Assembly (NCBI GenBank): GCA_937625935.1
Contig: OW569357.1
Coordinates: 1-64,000 of the forward strand
Reading direction: 5' to 3'
Length of the DNA: 64,000 bases
Origin: Tetramitus jugosus
Lineage: Eukaryota > Heterolobosea > Eutetramitea > Acrasida > Vahlkampfiidae
Below the pieces are notes generated by a model. That model saw nothing but the letters and a program-made list of their open reading frames with translations. It did no database searches and had not been told where the DNA came from. The position numbers were made by a program, and so were the translations under genes. Position 1 is the first letter of the stretch. Every line of letters starts with the position of its first letter. Positions 28,430-39,821 of the stretch are shown piece by piece.

Positions 28430-29651
28430 TGTGAAACAAAAATTTTCAACAGCTATTCGCTTCTCACTGTTCTTTGTGTTTTCGAAATAAACCGTAGTCA
28501 AGCTATTCACCGCTGCAGAATTGCCAAAGGCTCAAATACCAAAAATTGAAACACACTTTCGATGATGTCCTGTGACTTTTTCAAAAGCAGGAACTGATGA
28601 CAAGAAATAGCGTTTCCTGCTGCGATCCAATGTTACAGTGATAAAAAGAGAAATCTTGTTGAATTTGTTGATCAGACAAACTACTGATGGTTGCTTGCCT
28701 CCAAAAGATTTCAACTCCCTCGAGCACACATGTTGAATGCTGAGAATGATGCTGGTGGAGATAACCTGGGAGTTGTGAATGTTGGAGATTACTTCAATAC
28801 CGAAAGCAACGAAGCTATTAAAATATGTCTCATTCCAGCTCGCGCCTCCAACAGCAACATTCCATCTCGGTGCTTTTCCTTGGCAGATCTGGCCCAGTGC
28901 TTTCAGATGCGGAACAACCGTCGGTAAATTACGTTTTTTTTTAGTGAACGCGAGGTGGGGTTCGAGCAATGTCACACAGGCAGGCCACTTCGTAGCTGAG
29001 GGTCCATGGCCACTCATCGCAGGCCCGAGGGTGCTTTGCCTGCAGGACCGTTTGTGTGGGAACCCCAACCCACGCTTCCATCAACTCGAAGCAAAACCTC
29101 TGATAAGAATCAACAGCAAAACCTATAAAGATGAACACGACATAATATTTGAACGAATTATATGTGTAAATTCTAGTAGTCGACTGTGTTGTATGATCAT
29201 CCAACCTTGGTGATGTTTGAGAAGCCAAAAGAACTTCAACTGATTTGTTGAGGCCACACTTTTTTTTCACAAACACAGAAGAGACGTACACCACCCCTGT
29301 CAACACACCCAACAACCAACGGTTTTTAGCTCATCTCTCTCAAAAAGAAGACATTGTGATTGTCGCGCAATATCATTTGATCAAATCACAATATCATCAT
29401 ACCGCAGCACAATAGTAATATATTCATCATCATCACAAAAAAAACCTCTTCACACATTATTGACAAATCGTGATCGAACAAAAGCTCTCTTAACATTATC
29501 TGAAACAACAACAACAGTTCATTAGCTTCACACAAGTCGCACCGCATCATCAAACCTCACACACACAAAAACACGAAATAATAATTTCTTCCAACAAATC
29601 TCTCACAGAAAAAACGCGACACACATTTTCCACACATACAAAAAAAAAGAT
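28430..29651. other. 1.2-kb spacer with no assigned protein gene
   Basis: This lies between divergent kinesin and HMG-box genes. A 178-codon minus-strand frame (29068-28532) and a shorter plus frame (28691-28927) are open, but neither resembles a family I know; one may be a decayed gene. The GC-rich hairpin segment is at 28954-29069. From about 29330 to 29650 the sequence is AC-rich with many CACACA and CAACAA words, like other 5' UTRs in this window. Confidence 0.5.
28954..29069. ncRNA. Candidate structured RNA (GC-rich hairpin)
   Basis: The segment is clearly richer in G+C than its surroundings. Its ends pair: TGGGGTTC (28956-28963) with GAACCCCA (29060-29067). Inside, CACACA (28973-28978) pairs with the TGTGTG at 29053-29058, and GCAGGC (28980-28985) with GCCTGC (29038-29043). 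This makes one long interrupted stem over about 112 nt. GGTTCGAGC at 28959-28967 resembles a pol III B box. I do not recognise it as tRNA, SRP, RNase P or U snRNA, and the transcribed strand is unknown. It could also be a simple inverted repeat. Confidence 0.35.
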
Positions 29652-32600
29652 ATGAAGCAAGAGACGAGTGCGGCAGCAGCGACCACAACCTCAACATCAA
29701 AAAAGAGAAAGAGACCATCTTCCTCAAAAAAAGACCCAAATGCTCCCAAGTACCCAAGAACAGGCTACAACAGATATTGTGACAGTGAAAGACAAAATAT
29801 CAAGGATGAATTGAACACGAATGACTCGACAGTCATTGAGAGAGAATTGGGCAAAAGATGGAAAGAATTGGATGTTGATAAAAAGGAAGAATACAATGAA
29901 TCCTTTCGCAAAGACAAGGACATTTATAAGCAACAACTGAAGGAGTACAATGAAAAATTAGAGGCTGCTGCTGCTCAACAAGCTGCTGCTGCAAATCAAT
30001 TGAGTGATGATGAATCTGTCAACAAGAAACAAAAGACACCACTGTCTGCTCTCACCATTACCAACAATCAACATTCACACAATGATATGATTCATTCTCC
30101 ATATGGTAGCTCAACGACTCAGCAGAGTCCTCATCCTCACCATCATCATCAACAAGCAGCACACGAGTTTACCATTCATCACACGCAGCATCATCACCAA
30201 CAAGTGCATCATCCACAACAACAGACACAACAACACTCTCATCATGGATACTCTAGTGCAATGCAACAGCCACAACAACCACATCACCATTATGCTGATC
30301 ATCAACATCACCAAGCTCCTCATCACAATCATCATCATCATCATCCACAGCAGCAGCAGCAGCAGCAACAACAACAAGCATCACAACAGTATCACTATCA
30401 CCATCCAGATCAACATCAAAACCTACCATCCATGTCTCATCAGATGCATCATCACCATCATCACATTCCATCATCACAACAACCTCAACAACTCTATCCG
30501 CAGCATCATCATGCCAATCAACCCTCTCAACAACAGTCGCAGCAACAACAACAACAGCAGCACATTCAACAATTGCCTCCCATTCAACAACAAATCCAGT
30601 CTCCACATCCACAAGGCACTCCATCATTCCATCAATCATCATACATGCAATATCCATTGATGTCTCAGCAGCAACAGTTACCACCCATGCATCATCACCT
30701 CTATTCACAACAGAGTCATGGTCACTATCAACAACAACAACCACAACAACAACAATTGCAACAACAATTACCACCAATGCAACCACAACAGCAATCTGTA
30801 TCTCCATCGTCACCTCTTTCTGCCACTACAGCGCCACCCGCAAGTGCTACCAAAACAACAGGAAAAGAAAAGAAGAAGAAGCAATTGAGAGATCCAAATG
30901 CACCTGCAAAACCATTGAGTGGATATCAACAATTTTGCAAAGAAAAGCACTCTGAGATTCAAAAAATCAATCCAGACATGAAATCAAGAGATGTGATGAA
31001 GGAGTTGGGTCGGTTGTGGAAGAGTCTTGGCGACGATGAAAAGAGCACCTATAATGATGCGTACGCAGAACGAAAAATGAATTATGACGCTGAAATGAAA
31101 AAGTACAAATCGAATATGGCTGCCGCTGCTGCTGCTGCCACCGCAGCAAATGGAGCCTCCTCAGCTGCTACAAGTGCACAGGAAACAAGCACGTCTTCGG
31201 TCGATGACGATGAAGAACCATCTTCCGTCTCTGCGAATATGCACTATGACAATCTGTTGTCGAACATGATTGGTCAATCAAACTCGGACCACTCCTCTGC
31301 TCGAACAGCGAGTCATGGTGCTGTTGGATCGAGTCATCATCATCCATCCAATCACATTACCAAAGCAGATTTGGAACCAATTGATCGTGATCAACTCTTA
31401 ACTTTTTGGCGAGTTGTGCTCTGTCAGACCGACTCGGACAAGTTTAGAGCCTTCCGTGACAGTGTGAGATGCTTCTTGTTGGAAGTTCAGCCCGAGGATG
31501 ATCAATTTGCTGCGTACAACAAAACATTGTACGACACTGAGAAGTTTGCGTGCTATGATGATCATCATTCTCTTGTCAGATATGTGGAAGGTATTCGATC
31601 ACTAGCACCCAACACTATTTGTCCAATGCCAGCAGGTAATATCTTTAGAGATGCGCAGGCACTCATCCAAAGACAAAAGGCCAGATGGGAGTCGTTTGCC
31701 GGAGGAAGGGCATGGTTGGATGAATATGACTGTGGTAGTTTTAATGATTCTGATGGCAGTGAGGAAGACGATGATGCAAACGTGGCTGAACGAAAATCGT
31801 GGAAAGACTATGGAATGGATTTGCATCGATTGGAGATTGGTTCCTTTGCACCAGCAAAGAACTACAGAGGACAATTTAGACTTAAAATCGATAGCAACAA
31901 TCGATTGATGTACATTTATCTTCACAACTATGTGTGCAATCCAAACAAGTACATGAACATGAAGAATCCTGTGACTCAACTCTATGCCCACTTTAATGAC
32001 TTTAAGGTTTCCAGACGAGTGAGAATGAGCCTATCAATAGACAATATCTGTGGCGTACACACACATATTGACGCAAGCTCCAAGAAGGGAGTATTGATTC
32101 TCAAGGTGAATGATATTCCACGATTCGAAACACAACGGATATGTGCAGTGCCTCCTGAGCGTAATCATTGGAGACCTCGAACTGATTTTACTCTGAATGA
32201 ACAAGCGTCCAGGCATCAATACTACTATATCCTAGCCGATGAAGAGTCTCTTCAGTACACGATTGCCTTGCTGTTGAGCCTTTCGTCATCATTCCAGAAC
32301 TTGTACACTAGGAAACAATCTATTGGCACACCGGAGCAAATTGTTGAAAACTTTTATGCAACGAGACCAGCATGGGAAGTGAAGCACCAGATGCCGCGCC
32401 ATGCATCAAAACCACCCGTCCTGCCCATGCCTATACCCAATTCCTCAGCCGAGTTTGAAGGTGGAGTGGACACTTGTGGATATGACTCGGAAACGGATCA
32501 ACCAGAGTTCCCACGGGGAGAAGAGTTTGCCTTCAAGACTGCCAGCAGTGGATATGATCATCACTTTCTGTTGAGTCACTTGATGCCGCCGGACATGATC

Positions 32601-32660
32601 AACCGAGGTCCCAGCAACGCACACCCCATGCCCGAAGGTTGGACTTTTGAATTCGAATGA
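29652..32660 (+). CDS. HMG-box protein with two boxes
   Basis: 1,002 residues from the ATG at 29652. Two HMG boxes: about residues 27-100 (KKDPNAPKYPRTGYNRYC) and about 412-490 (LRDPNAPAKPLSGYQQFC). They are separated by about 300 residues of Gln/His/Pro-rich low complexity. HMG boxes bend and bind DNA. A conserved-looking C-terminal globular region follows (about 575-900, DRDQLLTFWRVVLCQTDSDK through GVHTHIDASSKKGVLILKV) that I cannot assign to a family. An acidic stretch (SDGSEEDDDANVAE) lies inside it. It is probably a chromatin or transcription factor. The 5' UTR is AC-rich. Confidence 0.85.
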   Translation: MKQETSAAAATTTSTSKKRKRPSSSKKDPNAPKYPRTGYNRYCDSERQNIKDELNTNDSTVIERELGKRWKELDVDKKEEYNESFRKDKDIYKQQLKEYNEKLEAAAAQQAAAANQLSDDESVNKKQKTPLSALTITNNQHSHNDMIHSPYGSSTTQQSPHPHHHHQQAAHEFTIHHTQHHHQQVHHPQQQTQQHSHHGYSSAMQQPQQPHHHYADHQHHQAPHHNHHHHHPQQQQQQQQQQASQQYHYHHPDQHQNLPSMSHQMHHHHHHIPSSQQPQQLYPQHHHANQPSQQQSQQQQQQQHIQQLPPIQQQIQSPHPQGTPSFHQSSYMQYPLMSQQQQLPPMHHHLYSQQSHGHYQQQQPQQQQLQQQLPPMQPQQQSVSPSSPLSATTAPPASATKTTGKEKKKKQLRDPNAPAKPLSGYQQFCKEKHSEIQKINPDMKSRDVMKELGRLWKSLGDDEKSTYNDAYAERKMNYDAEMKKYKSNMAAAAAAATAANGASSAATSAQETSTSSVDDDEEPSSVSANMHYDNLLSNMIGQSNSDHSSARTASHGAVGSSHHHPSNHITKADLEPIDRDQLLTFWRVVLCQTDSDKFRAFRDSVRCFLLEVQPEDDQFAAYNKTLYDTEKFACYDDHHSLVRYVEGIRSLAPNTICPMPAGNIFRDAQALIQRQKARWESFAGGRAWLDEYDCGSFNDSDGSEEDDDANVAERKSWKDYGMDLHRLEIGSFAPAKNYRGQFRLKIDSNNRLMYIYLHNYVCNPNKYMNMKNPVTQLYAHFNDFKVSRRVRMSLSIDNICGVHTHIDASSKKGVLILKVNDIPRFETQRICAVPPERNHWRPRTDFTLNEQASRHQYYYILADEESLQYTIALLLSLSSSFQNLYTRKQSIGTPEQIVENFYATRPAWEVKHQMPRHASKPPVLPMPIPNSSAEFEGGVDTCGYDSETDQPEFPRGEEFAFKTASSGYDHHFLLSHLMPPDMINRGPSNAHPMPEGWTFEFE
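30136..30800 (+). repeat. CAA/CAT low-complexity coding tract
   Basis: Runs of CAA, CAG, CAC and CAT codons coding Gln and His between the two HMG boxes. They create long spurious open frames on both strands. Such tracts are length-variable and can drive aggregation or condensate formation in other proteins. Confidence 0.85.
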
Positions 32661-32764
32661 AAGCACGTTCAAGGAGCTCACCCAATAAAAACATCGCAAA
32701 AAAATTTTCCTGAAAAAAAGAGACCTGAACTCGTTCGTGATTGATAGCGTCTTAACTCAAGAGA

Positions 32765-35700
32765 ATGACCCCATCCTCAACCAAGCAACTTGGTGTCACT
32801 CTTCTCGCCATCCTGTTATTGTTGTTGGCAACAATGATGCACTCTTCTCCGATTCTCCATCTCAAATCCCTCCATGTTGCTTCACAAGGAACATCGAAAT
32901 CGACCACAAAGTTCTCTCAACTGCAGCAACAGCAACAGCAACCACATCGCACATTGCCCAATGTGATAAATCATCTTTTGTCTCAGAGACAGTTGATGCA
33001 CAACAACAATCTGGTCGTTGTTGAAAATGATGGTGATGCTGATGCTGGTCATCAAGTGAAACAACTGATGCAAAAATGGAAGCAACCAAAAGCTTTTATC
33101 GTTTCTTTCCAATCTGACACTGTTTTCAGTCAAGAGTTCCTCTCCATGTTTCAGTCTGTTTCTCAAGGTGTTGAACTGCGTGACTACTTGCCACAGCACT
33201 CTTTTGTCGTTCAAGCTTCAGATTATCAAATGAGTTTGATTGCACATTTGGATCAGTTGGAGCAAATTGCGGAATATACACCAGAGCTCAAGATTTGTCC
33301 AACAATTAGTGAAAAATCAAGTGATGAACCTGAGAATGGTCATGATGATGATGCTGAATCGAGTTCAACAATGGCACAGTGGCTCGAAGCTTCTCTACAG
33401 GGCAACTGGGAGAAGGCCAATGTTCTCAAGGATCAAGTGTTGAATGCCAACAAGAATCAACCAATGAATCGTCGCTCAAAGCTTCAAAAGCAAGACAAGA
33501 AGCAACCTGAATGGGACACCCTCATTCTCAAGCTATTCCAATCCAATAAGAATTCAGCTGATGTGAATTCAGACAGTGTGATGATGAGCAAATTTAGATC
33601 ATTGTTGGATGAACAAAAAGTCAAATATGCATCGTTTGCAAAGACGAGTCGTTCTACTGTGATTTTGGTCGTGAAAAGTGATCAATCATTTGTTGCTGCA
33701 CGTTTATTGAGTCAGTACCCTGAAATTCAATGGATTGAGAAGGACCTTGAAGAGGAAGTACAACCTGACATGAAACATGTGCCATGGGTCATGCAATCAG
33801 GAAAGAAGGATTCAGTTCCACTTACAAATGTTGGACTAACAGGAAAGGGACAAGTGATTGGTGTGTCTGACACTGGACTCGACACCAATAGTTGTTATTT
33901 TTATGATGCTGATCATCCAGTTCCATTCTATGAGGATTATAATGAACGTATACCTCACAAGACTAGTCCTCACAGATCAATAGAGATGTACTATGCATTT
34001 TTAGACAAATTAGATGCCGTGAACGGACATGGAACACATGTTTGTAGTATTGCCTCTGGCTCTTATCGCTCCTCTGTCTCTGCAAACAGTTCTCTCATGC
34101 AACAATACAATGGGGTTGCACCAGAATCAAAGATTGCCTTTTTCGATGTTGGATGTCACAATCCAAAAGGATGTAACTGTACAACCAATACACCAGAGGG
34201 TGTGTGTCCATGCAAGCCAGATGCGCCATGCCCATATGAAAAGTTGAATCTCCCAACTGACTTGCGATCTGGTTATTTCTCAAAGGCGTACGAAGCTGGT
34301 GCGCGAATTCATTCAAGTTCTCTCGGTGGAACGATTGGTTTTCCGTACAATGATAAATCAATTGCAATTGATGAATTCATGTACGAGAATGATGACTTTT
34401 TAGTCGTATGGTCCGCTGGAAACTCTGGAGCAGAGGGAGGGTTTATGACGCTCACTGGTTCGTATAAACAGGCAAAGAACAATATTGTAGTTGGTGCAAG
34501 TACTAGTCCTAACGATAGTTGGAAGGACAAGTATGATATTTATGAGGATTATGCCGCTCTGCTGTACAATAGTAAATTGGAGCTCTTCTCACTGTTGCAA
34601 TGTGGTTGCAATCCTGGCACACATGACCTTTGCATGAGTATTGCTGCCATGGAAGGTGATTGTTGCTCTTTGATGAGCAATTGTAAATTGGATATCTCAC
34701 TTCAATCAAAGGTATTTCCCAATTTACCTGTTGACTGCTGTAAGAAATGCAATCTACAGCAATTGAAGGGATCTATCACTCACCTTAAATATGATTACCA
34801 ATCGACTGCTGGGTTGAGTAGTCTTGGCCCAGCAATGGACGGTAGATTGAAGCCTGATGTGGTGGCACCTGGATACTATATCAATGCTGCTCGAAGTCAT
34901 GGAGCCAACACAACTCTTTCGTGTCCTGTTGCCAACTCTCCTGATCCAAACTTCCATCTGGTTTATAAGGCTGGAACATCGATGGCCACTCCTGTAATTG
35001 CAGGTACGGCCGCACTCGTTCGTCAATATTTCGAAGAAGGTCGATATACACTCAACAAAGTGGGTGTCTCAATCAATCCGTCTGCTGCATTGGTCAAGGC
35101 ATGCATTATTGCTTCAGCCCGCCCACTGACTGACTATGCCCAGAACAAGCAAAAAATATTGAACTTGGTTCCATCTGTGCGTAGAATGTACGAAGGGTTC
35201 GGACTTCCCAGTTTGATTAATGTGCTGCCATTGAATCAAGATCTGAACATGTTCTTCAAGGACAGACAACCAATCGCACAGGGATTTGAGCACGTGTATA
35301 CATTCAAATATACACCACAAAAATTGCATGACTTCACAGCTACGCTGGTGTGGACTGACAAACCTGGATCTAGCTTCTCGTCAGTTGCACTCGTCAATGA
35401 CTTGGATTTGTTTGTGGAGTTCCTGGATGCAGAATCAGGGAAAAAGGTGTCCATATGGGGCAACAGTTGGGACGACTCATCCAATAGACCGGATCATCTC
35501 AACAATGTTGAGAAGATTCACTTTGACAAATCTTTGGCAACTTCTCACCTGACAATCAAGGTCATAGGTCACTTGGTGCCCTCAGGCAGTCAGAACTACT
35601 CTCTTGTTGTCACTGGAAGTTACTTTAGTGCAGAAGAAGCTGTCAACTCACTAACAGAAAGAGAATACAACAAGAACACTCCTACACCTGGTCCTGACCC

Positions 35701-35902
35701 ATCGAAACCAAAAGAAACAACGATTCCTATCTGGGTGGTTGTCGTCATGTTGTCCATCATTGCCTTGCTCGTCATTCTCACTGTTGCTCTCGCTATTGTA
35801 ACAATCAGGACTGTTACAAAAGGTAGTCCCAGGTATGCGCGAATGGGAGCCGCCACGGAAATGAAGGAGAAGTTCATTGACGAAACGCAGTACTACCAGT
35901 GA
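32765..35902 (+). CDS. Membrane-anchored subtilisin-like protease
   Basis: 1,045 residues: signal peptide (about 1-28), a long propeptide with His/Gln/Asp tracts (to about 345), and an S8 catalytic domain with the full triad Asp369 (SDTGLD), His422 (NGHGTHV) and Ser739 (GTSMATPV). Oxyanion Asn553 is in WSAGNSGAEGG. The gap between His and Ser is long, with Cys-rich inserts (CNCTTNTPEGVCPCK and a second around CGCNPGTHDLC), suggesting disulfide-stabilised loops. A beta-rich C-terminal region is followed by one transmembrane helix (about 986-1013) and a short basic tail. It should act on the cell surface or in endo-lysosomes after propeptide removal. Confidence 0.92.
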   Translation: MTPSSTKQLGVTLLAILLLLLATMMHSSPILHLKSLHVASQGTSKSTTKFSQLQQQQQQPHRTLPNVINHLLSQRQLMHNNNLVVVENDGDADAGHQVKQLMQKWKQPKAFIVSFQSDTVFSQEFLSMFQSVSQGVELRDYLPQHSFVVQASDYQMSLIAHLDQLEQIAEYTPELKICPTISEKSSDEPENGHDDDAESSSTMAQWLEASLQGNWEKANVLKDQVLNANKNQPMNRRSKLQKQDKKQPEWDTLILKLFQSNKNSADVNSDSVMMSKFRSLLDEQKVKYASFAKTSRSTVILVVKSDQSFVAARLLSQYPEIQWIEKDLEEEVQPDMKHVPWVMQSGKKDSVPLTNVGLTGKGQVIGVSDTGLDTNSCYFYDADHPVPFYEDYNERIPHKTSPHRSIEMYYAFLDKLDAVNGHGTHVCSIASGSYRSSVSANSSLMQQYNGVAPESKIAFFDVGCHNPKGCNCTTNTPEGVCPCKPDAPCPYEKLNLPTDLRSGYFSKAYEAGARIHSSSLGGTIGFPYNDKSIAIDEFMYENDDFLVVWSAGNSGAEGGFMTLTGSYKQAKNNIVVGASTSPNDSWKDKYDIYEDYAALLYNSKLELFSLLQCGCNPGTHDLCMSIAAMEGDCCSLMSNCKLDISLQSKVFPNLPVDCCKKCNLQQLKGSITHLKYDYQSTAGLSSLGPAMDGRLKPDVVAPGYYINAARSHGANTTLSCPVANSPDPNFHLVYKAGTSMATPVIAGTAALVRQYFEEGRYTLNKVGVSINPSAALVKACIIASARPLTDYAQNKQKILNLVPSVRRMYEGFGLPSLINVLPLNQDLNMFFKDRQPIAQGFEHVYTFKYTPQKLHDFTATLVWTDKPGSSFSSVALVNDLDLFVEFLDAESGKKVSIWGNSWDDSSNRPDHLNNVEKIHFDKSLATSHLTIKVIGHLVPSGSQNYSLVVTGSYFSAEEAVNSLTEREYNKNTPTPGPDPSKPKETTIPIWVVVVMLSIIALLVILTVALAIVTIRTVTKGSPRYARMGAATEMKEKFIDETQYYQ

Positions 35903-36263
35903 AGAGATTTTTTTCAGCGCTTTCGTTACGAACGGACTTACTATAAATAAATTATTCTCCTGTCATGACCTGATTGGGTTTTGCTGCGATGAGATTCAGT
36001 GAACTTGCTTGTTCACCGCTGAGCGCGAAAATTGGGGGCTCAGTTGAATCTGTTCTGCTTGCAAGTACCTCCTTTGCCCTCATTCAGCAATGACTCCAGA
36101 AGGCACCTGTCCATTGACCCTTCCAACAACAAGCTGAAGCTTTTCTAGATTTTTTTTGACAAGCAACATCAACACGCACCTCATTAAAACTACTACACAC
36201 AAAAGAGACCAAGTTCTCTCTCATCAGACAACAACCGTAATCAACCCAAACGAATTTTAAGAC
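35903..36263. promoter_or_regulatory. Spacer and 5' region of P-type ATPase gene
   Basis: 361 bp between the protease stop and the ATPase ATG. TATAAATAAATTATT at 35942-35956 may include the protease poly(A) signal or an A+T-rich promoter element. The last 100 bp are AC-rich, like other 5' UTRs here. No ORF or RNA gene is seen. Confidence 0.4.
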
Positions 36264-39200
36264 ATGTCCTATGTTGAAGCACCAGAGGACAGTGTTGTGA
36301 GCCTACCACCAAGAGCAAGCTTTGACAATGGTGGTAGCAGCCGTGGAAGAACAAGCGTAGAAATTCCTCGTCTCTACGCTGAAGCCAGACAATCCATTGA
36401 TATTGTTCAGAGGGATCGTGCCATTCAAGATGCGACTCACAAGCCCAACAAGACTTTGGTCAAGAAGGCAAAGAAGAAGGCCATTGAGATTGAAGAACAT
36501 AAGCTCAGTACGGCTCAAGTCGTAGCCATGTACACGAGCAATTTTAATGAAGACACTCCACAAAAGAGTGCTGTATGTATACACCATTATCTATTTGATT
36601 TTTCTTAAAAAACAATCATTTTGGCATGTGAACAATGAGCGTCGACCATTGATTCCTATTTTGTCATGTTGGTCGTTGGCAAAGTGAACCAGAAGCAGTT
36701 ATCGAATCAAACAAGCTTACACTTTTTTTTTTGGCGCCATTGTGTAAATTACAATCATCATGACGATGTTTGTGTTGTTTGTTGTTGTTTGTTGTAGGGA
36801 TTGAACTCTGTGGATGCAGAAGAGAGATTGAAGATTAATGGTCTCAATGAATTGACACCACCAAAATCAAGACCTGCCATTCTCAAGTTCTTGGATCAAT
36901 TCACTGGTCTTTTTGCCATTTTGTTGATTGTCGCTTCCATTTTGTGTTTTGTGACGGTTGCTGTGGATCACAAGGAAAATTTCGATAACATTTTCTTGGC
37001 CATCATTCTGCTCATTGTCGTGTTTGTCAACGGTACCATTACTTTTATCGAAGAACGAAAGGGTGAGAAAGTATTGGAGGGATTTGCTGGTATGGGAGCA
37101 TCGTACTGCACAGTGTACAGAGATGGAGAGTTGAGAACGTTGGATGTGAAGCATTTGGTCGTGGGAGATATTGTGCAAGTCAAGGGTGGTGATAAGCTGC
37201 CTGCCGATGTGAGAGTATTGACTGCGAATGGACTCAAGGTTGACAATAGTTCACTGACTGGAGAACAGGAGCCTCAAAAGAGAGGTGTCGAATGCACTCA
37301 CAACAATCCATTGGAAACTCAAAATCTCATGTTCTTTGGTACGCTGTTGATTGAAGGAGAGGGTATTGGTGTTGTGATTCGAACCGGTAACAACACTGTC
37401 ATTGGTCAGATTGCAAATCTTGCAAATACGACTGGAAAATTGGAAACTCCTCTGAAGAAGGAAATCAATTCCTTTGTGAGAAAGATTGGTGCGATTGCTG
37501 TGATTACTGCCATCATTTTCTTCTGTATTGGTTTCGCTGTTGGTAACTCGTTTGGTACGAACTTTGTTTTTGCGATTGGTATTATTGTAGCCAATGTGCC
37601 TCAAGGTTTGATTGCTACTGTGACAGTCGTGTTGACCATCTCTGCCAAGAGACTCGGTCGTAAGCAGGTCATTGTGAAAACTCTGGAGTCCGTGGAAACA
37701 CTTGGTTCCACAACGATTATTGCTTCCGATAAGACTGGTACTCTGACTCAAAACAGAATGACAGTTGTTGATTTGTGGTATGATGGAAGAATGGCATCTG
37801 TACCTTATGACAGATGGATGAAAGAGAAGCCAACTGATGTCAAGTTGGATCCGTTGAGTGATGAGAAGTCCTTGAACACTTTCAAATTACTTCAGAGATG
37901 TATTTCTCTGTGTAATCGTGCTGTTTTCAATCCAGAACCAGAGAACTTGCAAAAGCCAATTTTGGATCGTAAGTGCCTGGGTGATGCTTCCGAAGAAGCT
38001 CTCTTCAAATATTTCTCAACTAGACCTGATGTGGTCACTGTTGACGCTATTCGAACAAATTATCCAAAGGTGTTCGAAATTCCATTTAACTCCAAGAACA
38101 AGTGGCAATTGTCTATTCATACCAACTTGTCCAATACGGATGAAAATGCTGCTAGACTCCTGTTGATCAAGGGTGCTCCTGAGCGTGTCTTTGCCAAGTG
38201 CAGCAAAGTAATGGTTGACGGTAAGATTATTCCAATAGATGAAGACTGGCAACAGTACTTTAAGGACGCATACGAATATTTGGCCTCCAAGGGAGAAAGA
38301 GTGTTAGGATTCGCTCAATTGGTCCTTGATCCTACTCAATATCCTGCCTCCATGGACAAGAATTACAACGATGTGAATATTCCACAGGGAGAGTATGTCT
38401 TCATTGGTTTGACTGGTTTGATGGATCCACCCAAGGTTGGTGTCCTAGAAGCCATCTCCAAATGTAAGCAAGCAGGTATTCAAGTTATTATGGTTACTGG
38501 TGATCATCCTATCACTGCAAAGGCTATCGCAAAGCAAGTTGGTATTATCGAGGGTAAGACCGTTGAAGATATTGCTGAGGAAGAAGATTGCAGACCAGAA
38601 GATGTTGATCCAAAGAGAGCGGATGCCGTTGTTTTACATGGTGAGAAGATTGATGCTTTGACTGATAAGGACTGGAAAATGGTTCTGTCCAAGAAGCAAA
38701 TTGTTTTCTCAAGAACTTCTCCTCAACAAAAGTTGCAAATTGTCGAAAGATGTCAAGCTGCTGGCCATATTGTCGCCGTGACAGGTGATGGTGTGAACGA
38801 CAGTCCTGCATTGAAGAAGGCAGATTTGGGTATCTCTATGAATATTACTGGATCCGATGTCAGTAAGGAAGCAGCTGCTATCATCTTGATGGATGATAAC
38901 TTTGCATCTATTGTGAACGGTATTGAAGAAGGCAGATTGATTTTTGATAACCTGAAAAAGTCTATTGCCTATACTCTGACTCATGCCCTTCCTGAGATTA
39001 TTCCTTTCTTGGCCAACATTATTCTCTCAATTCCATTGCCTGTGAGTTCCATTTTGATTATTTGGATCGATTTGGGTACAGAGTTTGTTGCTGCCATTTC
39101 ATTGGCTTATGAAAGTGCTGAGGCAAACATCATGGCCAGACCTCCCAGAAGCAAAGAAGACTCCATGGTTTCATTCGGACTCTTGTCATTCTCCTATCTA

Positions 39201-39698
39201 CAAATGGGTGTGATTGAGACAATGGCTTGCTTCTTCTCGTACTTTGTTGTGATGAATCACTTTGGCATTTCACCAAAAATGCTGCCTGGACTGTCAAAGA
39301 AGTACTTTAAGGAGCATGCACCTCTTCTAAAGGTTGGAAATCATATTTACACGAGTAAGGATCAGGCATGGATTCTGGCAAATGCACAATCAGCCTATTT
39401 CCTCGGTATTGTCATGGTTCAATGGATGAACGTTTACTGTTGCAAGACGAGAATCAACTCACTGTTGTCTCAAGGTATTTTCAGAAACTGGGTGGTTCAG
39501 TTCGGTCTCGTCTACGCTGCTGCCATCTGTTGTATCATTTTCTATGTTCCAGGTCTCAACAATGTCGTTCTTCAGTCTGCACCAATCTCTTGGAGATTCT
39601 GGTTGCCACCACTGCCATTCATGCTCGTGTGCTTTGTTTATGACGAAGTTCGAAAACTGTTGCTCAGAAGAGCTGGTTGGAAGTTCTTGTTGTATTGA
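36264..39698 (+). CDS. Na+/K+-type P2C ATPase alpha subunit
   Basis: Exons 36264-36572 and 36798-39698 (225-bp intron, GTATGT..GTAG) encode 1,069 residues. P-type hallmarks are intact: Asp414 in SDKTGTLTQNRMTV, MVTGDHPITAKAIAKQVGI, TGDGVNDSPALKKADLGISM. The N-terminal HKLSTAQVV and NELTPPK, the TM5-TM6 region and the C-terminal end place it with Na+/K+ and H+/K+ ATPases. Cation-site residues differ from animal pumps: TM4 PEGL is PQGL (Gln372), TM5 TSNIPE is THALPE (His832, Ala833, Glu836 kept), and TM6 DLGTD is DLGTE (Asp861 kept, Glu865). The ion or stoichiometry may therefore differ. No beta subunit is seen nearby. Confidence 0.9.
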
Positions 39699-39821
39699 AC
39701 GCGCACACACACGTCATACAATCAACAAACAACAAGAAGAAATGAAATAAAACGAGCTTGTTGTTGATCACTCAAAATATTCACAACTCAAAATTGCACT
39801 TTACATCCGGAATCATTTTTT

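Noticed and set aside
28532-29068. 178-codon minus-strand frame as a gene
   Set aside because: It begins inside the GC-rich hairpin, shows no recognisable domain and has no conserved-looking start. Kept only as part of the spacer description.
30100-30820. Long open frames on the opposite strand and in other frames of the HMG-box gene
   Set aside because: They are products of the CAA/CAT repeat tract and give only Val/Asp or Asn/Ile/His runs.
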